DNA of 64,000 nt from Ardenticatenales bacterium (GTDB taxonomy: Bacteria; Chloroflexota; Anaerolineae; Promineifilales; Promineifilaceae), in contig JACKBL010000006.1 in the NCBI GenBank assembly GCA_020634515.1, positions 1 through 64,000 of the forward strand, given 5' to 3'. A model generated the notes under the pieces. It was not told where the DNA came from. It was given only the letters and a program-made list of their open reading frames with translations, and ran no database searches. The position numbers were made by a program, and so were the translations under genes. The stretch's first letter is position 1. Each line of letters begins with the position of its first letter. Shown one piece after another: positions 58,516 through 64,000 of this stretch.

Positions 58516-60009
58516 TTAGGGGCGTACGGCGCGGACCAGCCGGAACACTTTGCCGCTGGACCCTGCCGGCCCCAATGCTTGCGTCGTCAGGGCGTAGAGG
58601 GAGAGGTTGGCGTCCTGGCCGAATGCCAGAAGATAGCTGTATGGGTTCAGGTCCGGGCTACCCGCGCCGACGGTGAGTGGGGAGCGGACCCATTCGCCCG
58701 TGGCCGTGGGCACGCCGGTGAACAGCCGCAGGCGCCCTTGCGCGTCATATTCCCAATCGCCAAAGACGTAGCGCCCCACTAATGCCGGCACATCCTGGCC
58801 ACGATAGACGAACCCCCCAATAACCGAGCGCCCGACGCTGCGGTCGTATGCCATGATGGGGTCCAGCAGCGGCTCCCCGGTCGCGCCGGTGCTGGCGCAA
58901 CTCGCCAACGGCGCATCCGCATTCGCCACATCGAAGCAGGTGTACCCTTCGCGGATGCGCCAGCCATAATTGCCGCCCAGCGTTACCTGATTGATCTCCT
59001 CATACAGATTTTGCCCCACGTCGGCCACAAGCAAACCATACGCGCCACCGGCATCAAAGGAAAAGCGATATGGATTGCGAAAGCCATACGCGAAAATGAG
59101 CGGGTCGCCGCCGCCGCCGCCAAAGGGATTGTCCCAGGGTATGCTGTACGGATGCTGTGGCGCGGGATGGATGACGTCCAGGCGCAGGATTTTGCCCAGC
59201 AACGTGTAGAGGCTTTGGCCGTTGCCGGCATCTTCATGCCCGATGCCGCTATCATTTTGCGCCCCACCATCTCCCAGACCCAGATAGAGATAGCCATCCG
59301 GTCCAAAGGCCACCTGCCCCCCATTGTGGTTGAACTGAGGCTCTGGAATCTCCAGGATAACTTGCTCCGAAAACAGGTCGGCGCGGTTAACGTCGTCCGC
59401 CATCATGCGGAAGGCGGAGAGGCGTCCCGTATGATCGTAATCGGATGGCGTCGCCTCGTTGCGCGGCGCGCTGTAATAAACGTAAAACAACCCCGCGCCA
59501 TCGCTTCCGGGCGTGGCAAAATCGGGATGGAGGGCAAAACCAAGCAGCCCGCGCTCATCATACCCCGGTTCCAGCGCTACTATGCGCGCGCGTAGGTCCA
59601 GCAGCGGTTGCGGCAGCAGCGTCCCGTCGGGAGACAGCACGCGAATCAGGCCGATCTGGTCGGCAATGAACAACCGCCCGCTGCCGTCGCGCGGTTCGGC
59701 CAGGTCAACGGGCGCGGTGAAGCCCTCGGCGACCAGTTCCAGGTTAACGAACAGTTGCGCCGGCGCGGGCAAGGTGGGCGTGGGGGACGGCGTGGGCGCG
59801 GGCGTGAAGGTGGGCAGAGGCGTGGGGGTGGCGGTGGGGGCGTCCGTGGGGATGGCGCCGGGCGAGGGGGGGATGGTTGGCGGTGGGGGCGGGCGTGTGC
59901 CGGCATCCTGGCGCACCGTGGGTAGTGGGGATGGCGTGGGCGTGGGGGGCGCCGACCCGCAGGCCACCAGGAAGTAAAGCGCGATTAGAAGAAGAAAGTA
60001 GCGTTTCAT
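58516..60009 (-). CDS. PQQ-type glucose/sorbosone dehydrogenase-like lipoprotein
   Basis: A 497-residue lipoprotein. The signal sequence ends in LVAC with the lipidated Cys17. A long Thr/Pro-rich linker follows (about 22-85). The rest is a six-bladed propeller of the soluble aldose dehydrogenase type: LFIADQIGLIRVL, DERGLLGFALHPDF, HNGGQVAFGPDGYLYLGLGDGG, GFRNPYRFSFD, ADVGQNLYEEIN. It probably oxidises a sugar outside the cell with PQQ, though PQQ binding is not proven by sequence. The start is 60009 (MKRYFLL) or two codons earlier. Confidence 0.88.
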   Translation of the reverse strand: MKRYFLLLIALYFLVACGSAPPTPTPSPLPTVRQDAGTRPPPPPTIPPSPGAIPTDAPTATPTPLPTFTPAPTPSPTPTLPAPAQLFVNLELVAEGFTAPVDLAEPRDGSGRLFIADQIGLIRVLSPDGTLLPQPLLDLRARIVALEPGYDERGLLGFALHPDFATPGSDGAGLFYVYYSAPRNEATPSDYDHTGRLSAFRMMADDVNRADLFSEQVILEIPEPQFNHNGGQVAFGPDGYLYLGLGDGGAQNDSGIGHEDAGNGQSLYTLLGKILRLDVIHPAPQHPYSIPWDNPFGGGGGDPLIFAYGFRNPYRFSFDAGGAYGLLVADVGQNLYEEINQVTLGGNYGWRIREGYTCFDVANADAPLASCASTGATGEPLLDPIMAYDRSVGRSVIGGFVYRGQDVPALVGRYVFGDWEYDAQGRLRLFTGVPTATGEWVRSPLTVGAGSPDLNPYSYLLAFGQDANLSLYALTTQALGPAGSSGKVFRLVRAVRP

Positions 60010-60193
60010 GGGCATTTGTTAGTGGTTGCCGTCAGTCGCGGCGGGACTAATTTCCACTTGTCGTGACTGTTTCCGGACATATACTGACGTTGTTCTTGTC
60101 GCCGTGCGCCAATCTATTGCCGTGATACCCGAACGATGCGGTCGCTGCCATGTCCGTGGCGCGGAAATGGGTCAATGATATGGAGGTTCTGTC

Positions 60194-61339
60194 ATGTTTA
60201 AGCAAAAGGTAACGATTTTGGGGCTAAAAGGCAAATGGTTGTTGGTTTTGGGGATATTGTTGCCGGCATTTTTGCTGATTGCCGGCATTCTTCTCAACAC
60301 CCTGTACCTTCGCCTGAATCCGCCCTGGGAGTTGGCCGTAGCCCGGCACGACATCAGCGCCCCCGCCGCCGGCCTCTCCCTGCTCTGGTCGCGCGACGAC
60401 GTGTACATGGTGCGCAGCGAGGCCGGCATCGAACTGTTCAGCGACGGGCGGGACCTGTACTTCCTGGGCAGCACCAGCCCCCACCGTCCGGAGACCATCG
60501 TCAAGCTAGATGGTGCGACGGGCGACGTGCTGTGGGGCGACCGCACGCGCTTCTTCTTGCTGCCGCCGCCCAACCTGCTTGCCGGCAGCGACGGGCGCGT
60601 CTACGTGGGTTACGAGGGCTTCCAGCGGTTGGACCCGGAGGTAGACCAGCGTCTGGGCGCCGGGCGCGTGACGGCGTATGATGCGCGGGATGGTCATTCC
60701 TTGTGGACGCAGACCATCCCCGGAGCCAGGGAGATCATCACCATGAACCTGGATGGTCCGGCCTTGAGCGTCAATGGCTCCACGTCGGACCGTTATTTTT
60801 TGTTGGATCAGGTCACGGGGGCCGTGCTGAGTACGGAGATCAAGGAAGTGGGCATTGGCTATACGCTGTTCACGCGGGAAAACTGGCGTTATACGCGGGA
60901 TACGGCGCGATCATTGCGGGTGACGGACCTGCGCACGGGGGAGCGCCTGTGGGGGCGGGCGTTCCCGCTCGATTGTCTCTATCAACCGCCGTTTGCCGCC
61001 GGGCAGGTGATGTTGGTGCGTACGGGGGACGGGCGGCAGAGTGGGCTGCTATATGGACTGGATGTGGCGGATGGCGGGGTGCTGTGGCAGTATGAAACGG
61101 CGCGCACGGTTGCCAGCAACGTGGCGTACAACGGCGATCTGGCGTATTTCCTGAATGCGCGGGCGGAGCTGGTGGCGGTGGATGCGGTGACGGGGGCGGT
61201 GCGGGAGGTGATGGGATTTATGCCGGCATCTCTCGCCGACGCCGCCAATCGCAGTTTTCAAGTCGCCGCCGCCGGGGACCTGGTATTCGTCTACTTCGGC
61301 GATAGTCGCCAGTTGTTCGCCTTTCGTGTAGTCAACTAA
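60194..61339 (+). CDS. membrane-anchored PQQ-like beta-propeller protein
   Basis: A 381-residue protein with an N-terminal membrane helix (about 15-36). The extracytoplasmic part has repeats typical of PQQ/quinoprotein-like propellers: VKLDGATGDVLWGDR, VTAYDARDGHSLWTQ, FLLDQVTGAVLST, LYGLDVADGGVLWQYE and LVAVDAVTGAVREV. Catalytic residues for alcohol dehydrogenation are not evident, so it may be a scaffold like BamB. GGAGG lies eleven nt upstream of the ATG. It is divergent from the sugar dehydrogenase lipoprotein. Confidence 0.85.
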   Translation: MFKQKVTILGLKGKWLLVLGILLPAFLLIAGILLNTLYLRLNPPWELAVARHDISAPAAGLSLLWSRDDVYMVRSEAGIELFSDGRDLYFLGSTSPHRPETIVKLDGATGDVLWGDRTRFFLLPPPNLLAGSDGRVYVGYEGFQRLDPEVDQRLGAGRVTAYDARDGHSLWTQTIPGAREIITMNLDGPALSVNGSTSDRYFLLDQVTGAVLSTEIKEVGIGYTLFTRENWRYTRDTARSLRVTDLRTGERLWGRAFPLDCLYQPPFAAGQVMLVRTGDGRQSGLLYGLDVADGGVLWQYETARTVASNVAYNGDLAYFLNARAELVAVDAVTGAVREVMGFMPASLADAANRSFQVAAAGDLVFVYFGDSRQLFAFRVVN

Positions 61340-61794
61340 CCGAGGGTCTGCAAGTACATCAGCAGGGTCGCTTTGAACGCCTCAAAAACCGTTTGGACAC
61401 TTCGTACACCTTCCGCCATCCGATTCCAGTCCAATTGGAAGCTGTAGCTGTAGAAAACAACATGTCGGAAGCGACGGTAAGGCGATAGTGTTGCTGCCAA
61501 CCTGTCATCGAACAGTTGAGGGAGGCCTGGATAAGGGCTTGCGAAACGTTGAAATAATTCAACGTGCCAGGTCGCGCCTTGAGGCAGGGGAACGCCATGG
61601 AACAGGCTGATCCGCTTCAAGATATTTTCCACGCCGTTGTAAAACTGAGCCAGAAAAGCCGAGGCCGCCGTTACCTCACGTGTGGTTGGTACTCTATTCG
61701 CCAGGTCTTGCTGTAGGGAAAGAAGCTCCTCGATGATGATGGCGATAGCTTCTAACTCAATGGCGATTTCCTCCCGAAGTTCGCCTGGGGTCAT
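61336..61794 (-). CDS. HepT-like protein (putative toxin of MntA/HepT pair)
   Basis: A 152-residue all-helical protein resembling the HepT-like/nucleotidyltransferase-substrate-binding fold. It has FYNGVENILKRISLFHGV in the middle. It has an Arg-rich stretch with His (YRRFRHVVFYSYSFQLDW), possibly corresponding to the R-x(4-6)-H RNase motif. It overlaps the 3' end of the nucleotidyltransferase gene by 4 nt. Known systems of this kind work by MntA adding AMP to HepT. Family assignment is moderate. Confidence 0.75.
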   Translation of the reverse strand: MTPGELREEIAIELEAIAIIIEELLSLQQDLANRVPTTREVTAASAFLAQFYNGVENILKRISLFHGVPLPQGATWHVELFQRFASPYPGLPQLFDDRLAATLSPYRRFRHVVFYSYSFQLDWNRMAEGVRSVQTVFEAFKATLLMYLQTLG

Positions 61795-62060
61795 ATCAGT
61801 ACTTTACCTTCTCTTTCAATGAGTCGCGTCAGTCGGTTGGGTGGGCTTAACGGGATCAGATCGAGCGGTATCTGTAATTCTTCCTCCAGGCGCGCCCCTA
61901 AAATGTACAGCTGCCAGCCGGCCACCCCATCGCAAGCCAGGTCAAGGTCCCGTGCCTGTCGCGGGTCAGTCGCGGCGCTGCCGAACAGAATGAGGCGACT
62001 CACGCCAAATGCGCGGGCGATTTCAATTGTCCGCTCAATTTGCTCTTGTTGGATAGCCAT
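61791..62060 (-). CDS. minimal nucleotidyltransferase (MntA-like antitoxin)
   Basis: An 89-residue nucleotidyltransferase. The catalytic pattern G27-S28...D38-x-D40 is intact (LFGSAATDPRQARDLDLA), with a further acidic position near Asp72 (IPLDLIPL). It would transfer nucleotides to the HepT-like partner encoded immediately downstream with a 4-nt overlap. The gene order, nucleotidyltransferase first, is the common one. Confidence 0.82.
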   Translation of the reverse strand: MAIQQEQIERTIEIARAFGVSRLILFGSAATDPRQARDLDLACDGVAGWQLYILGARLEEELQIPLDLIPLSPPNRLTRLIEREGKVLI

Positions 62061-62129
62061 ACATCACCCTTGTTGGATAATCCAAGATACACTCGGAATG
62101 ACAACGAGCAAGGTGGCAACTTGGGTCAT

Positions 62130-62489
62130 CTAATACGACCCGACGGACGGATCAACTTGCCGCGCATACGCATCAATGCCGCCGGTCAGGTTGAGGACGT
62201 TGGTCCACCCTTGCTGCTGTAGCCACGTGGTCACCTGGGCGCTGCGGTTGCCGTGGTGGCAGATGACGACGATTTCCGCCGTTTTGTCGTTGACGACGGA
62301 TGCCGGCAATGCCTGAATGCCCAACGCCGCCAGCCGACTGAGCGGGGCCAGTTCCACGCCGTCGCCCAGACTCGCGTAACGGAGTTCCATCGGTTCGCGC
62401 ACATCCAGCAGCACGAGCGCGTCGCCTGCCGCGCGCCGCCGCGCCAGTTCAGGGGGAGTAATTTGGGGGATGCGATTGAAAAATCTCAT
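62130..62489 (-). CDS. single-domain rhodanese-like sulfurtransferase
   Basis: A 119-residue rhodanese domain. The active-site loop is Cys77-HHGNRS, which fits the C-x-x-G-x-R pattern, so it is probably catalytic. LLDVREPMELRYA near the N-terminus is the CH2A block. Likely a GlpE/YgaP-type persulfide carrier. It is 67 nt downstream of the DUF423 gene on the same strand. Confidence 0.9.
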   Translation of the reverse strand: MRFFNRIPQITPPELARRRAAGDALVLLDVREPMELRYASLGDGVELAPLSRLAALGIQALPASVVNDKTAEIVVICHHGNRSAQVTTWLQQQGWTNVLNLTGGIDAYARQVDPSVGSY

Positions 62490-62556
62490 AATGTGTTAAG
62501 TGGGGTGAGGGGGTGGGGGCGAAAGCACGCGCAGACTCGCCGCTCGCCAACGTGCT

Positions 62557-62931
62557 CTAGCCGCGCCAGGCGGCCAGGAGGAGGCAGAGCCAACCGGAGA
62601 GGAAGGCCACGCCGCCGATGGGGGTGATGGCGCCCAGCCAGCGGATTCCGGTAAGGCTGAGTGCGTAAAGGGTGCCGGAGAAGATGAGAATGCCGGCAAA
62701 AAGCAGCCACCCCGATCCGTTCACCAACCCACCCGGCCAGCGCGTACTCGCCCAGGCCACCCCCAACAGCGCCAGCGCATGAATCATGTGGTAACGAACA
62801 GCGGTGTCGTAGATGGCCCCCAGGTCCGGGTTCTTATCAAAATACGGCCCAAGCGCGTGCGAGCCAAACGCCCCGGCGGCCACCGCCAGAAACATCAACC
62901 CCGCGCCCAGCATGACAAATGTTTTCTCCAT
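62557..62931 (-). CDS. DUF423 family membrane protein (YgdD-like)
   Basis: A 124-residue protein with four hydrophobic segments. The family pattern is clear: LGAGLMFLAVAAGAFGSHAL at the N-terminus, YDTAVRYHMIHALALL, LFAGILIFSGTLYALSLTG and ITPIGGVAFLSGW. The start at 62931 has GAAGGA upstream. Function unknown. Confidence 0.92.
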   Translation of the reverse strand: MEKTFVMLGAGLMFLAVAAGAFGSHALGPYFDKNPDLGAIYDTAVRYHMIHALALLGVAWASTRWPGGLVNGSGWLLFAGILIFSGTLYALSLTGIRWLGAITPIGGVAFLSGWLCLLLAAWRG

Positions 62932-62959
62932 GTTTTTCCTTCGCAAAGGCAACTACAAG

Positions 62960-62992
62960 AGATTGGTTCATTCTCAAAGAATGAACCAATCT
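62960..62992. repeat. intergenic hairpin repeat, AGATTGGTTCATTCT (perfect)
   Basis: A perfect 15-bp stem with a 3-nt loop (62960-62974 and 62978-62992). It shares its stem with the copy at 6984-7016. It lies upstream of the DUF423 gene and before the divergent gene at 63229, so here it is not at a 3' end. Confidence 0.75.
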
Positions 62993-63228
62993 ACGTTTCC
63001 CGGTAGTATAGCCAGAAGCGCGCCGTTGGGCGAGTTGCGCGCAAGCTGAGAAAATCGTGAACCTTTGCCCGGGGCGCTTGATGGCACGTTCGCCGCCCCC
63101 CCATTTGCCATGCTGGTGTTATAATCCCCCCGACCTTTCTGTGGGTGGGGAACGATTCTGCTGTGTCCGCCGCGGCGTGGCAAAGCGTCAGAATGCCGGC
63201 GGTGCAGCAGATGGTTAAGGTGGACTGG

Positions 63229-64000
63229 ATGAAATTGGAGGATGCGAAGTCGCAGCCAATGAAGGAATCAATTACGAATGTCAGGAGTCGCTGGCTCCGC
63301 ATCTTGCTAATGGTAGGCGTCATTGTGGTGCTTGCCGGCATTTTTTCCCCGCGCGATCATGGCCGTGTGGGCATTGCCGCCGCGAAGGCGCAGTTTCTGG
63401 ACGTGAAATCGCTCAATGGGCTGGCGCTGAACCAGTCGTTCGTGTACCAACTGGCGCTGGCGGACACGGGGCTGGCGTCGCTGCTGGCGGGGAAGCAGGT
63501 TGATTTTGTCTCCGCGGTCCGGCTCAGTTATGGTGAAAGTGGCGATTGGCGGGGAGATGGATGCCGGCATTACAACTGCGCCCTCCTCACCCTCTACAAC
63601 TACACCGACGGCGGAACCATCGAAGCCCTCCTCAACCTCGACACCCGTAAACTCCTCGACCAATGGCTCAACCCCACCGCCCGCCCCGGAGCCGGCGAGT
63701 ACACCTTCCAGCGCGCCCTGCAAATCGCCAACAGCGACGCCCGCGTACGCGCCATCCTCGGCGACCTCAGCCAACTGGACATCGCCATGGTTCCCATGTC
63801 CGCCTGGCTGCAAGACGACGCCTGCGCCACCGACTGGTGCCTCGACCTCACCTTCCACGCCCCCGACAAAAGCGGCCGCATCTTCCACGTCTTCGTCAAC
63901 ATGCAGCGCGGCCAGGTCGCCCGCACTTTCTACAGCCGCGCCCGCGCCGACCGCCCCTACCAGCCGCCCCTCAACGACATTCTGGCCGCGCAGGGCAACC
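63229..64000 (+). CDS. membrane-anchored protein of unknown function, runs off the window
   Basis: An open frame of at least 257 codons, cut by the window end. AAGG lies eight nt before the ATG at 63229; in-frame ATGs at 63193 and 63211 are alternatives. The N-terminus has one membrane helix (ILLMVGVIVVLAGIF, about 24-40), and the rest is probably extracytoplasmic. Two cysteine pairs (CRHYNC and CATDWC) may form disulfides. I do not recognise the family. The codon bias switches from G-ending to C-ending exactly at the octamer at 63562. Confidence 0.8.
   Translation, partial: MKLEDAKSQPMKESITNVRSRWLRILLMVGVIVVLAGIFSPRDHGRVGIAAAKAQFLDVKSLNGLALNQSFVYQLALADTGLASLLAGKQVDFVSAVRLSYGESGDWRGDGCRHYNCALLTLYNYTDGGTIEALLNLDTRKLLDQWLNPTARPGAGEYTFQRALQIANSDARVRAILGDLSQLDIAMVPMSAWLQDDACATDWCLDLTFHAPDKSGRIFHVFVNMQRGQVARTFYSRARADRPYQPPLNDILAAQGN

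Larger units (their letters stand above)
1..64000. repeat. highly iterated palindrome TGCCGGCA, about 80 copies
   Basis: Reading by eye I found about 80 copies, most inside genes and on average one per 0.8 kb. Examples: 368, 7251, 14995, 20624, 24564, 42683, 61221 and 63562 (first base). With about 58% GC the expected number is about two. Copies are missing from the toxin-antitoxin module at 13440-14170, the GxxExxY cassette, the hydroxylase large subunit and recA. Confidence 0.9.

Noticed and set aside
1..64000. tRNA or rRNA genes and complete insertion sequences
   Set aside because: No T-loop/anticodon pattern, rRNA segment or transposase was recognised in the window.

Overview
The window looks like a chromosome segment of a GC-rich, free-living bacterium, most plausibly a member of the Chloroflexota (Anaerolineae/Ardenticatenia/Caldilinea-like). 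This is inferred from gene content and style: a Thr/Pro-rich secreted lipoprotein linker, large membrane-anchored beta-propeller proteins, a YabE-like G5/3D protein next to rsmA, and a Gram-positive type LexA box (GAAC-N4-GTTC) before recA. No rRNA or tRNA gene was seen, so the taxonomy is not firm. The palindrome TGCCGGCA occurs about 80 times in 64 kb, where composition predicts about two. At many copies the top strand changes abruptly from G/T-rich to C/A-rich.

Region 1 (about 1-22,100, almost all + strand) is a catabolic island. It holds the three subunits of a molybdenum hydroxylase of the xanthine dehydrogenase type (medium and small subunits at 328-1697, large subunit at 17,684-20,029), an amidase, two cyclase-family metal hydrolases (one a two-domain fusion), and the three parts of the FdrA/YlbE/YlbF (AllF/AllG/AllH) oxamate carbamoyltransferase system. 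A Kef-type antiporter is translationally coupled between the hydroxylase large subunit and AllH. The set suggests oxidative and hydrolytic opening of a nitrogen heterocycle, with energy recovered through carbamoyl phosphate. Interspersed are a subtilisin-like protease with a long leader, AceK, hemolysin III, two toxin-antitoxin pairs, and a GxxExxY gene bounded by inverted repeats.

Region 2 (about 22,100-31,000) carries PPK2, an NmrA-like reductase, an ABC exporter, a Na+/Ca2+ exchanger family protein, an M32 carboxypeptidase and a YfhO-like membrane protein. Region 3 (31,000-41,100, - strand) is a tandem array of four paralogous membrane-anchored beta-propeller proteins separated by repeat-rich spacers; their function is unknown.

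Region 4 (41,500-64,000) is mostly housekeeping: a GlyA-GcvT fusion, a rhomboid protease, a purine-type phosphoribosyltransferase, the SRP RNA, a YabE-like protein with rsmA, accC, an enoyl-CoA hydratase, ftsH, lipA, murJ, and recA with an SOS box and a consensus promoter. It ends with a sugar dehydrogenase lipoprotein, a PQQ-type propeller protein, an MntA/HepT-like pair, a rhodanese, a DUF423 protein, and a gene that runs off the window. Several families of intergenic hairpin repeats are scattered throughout.
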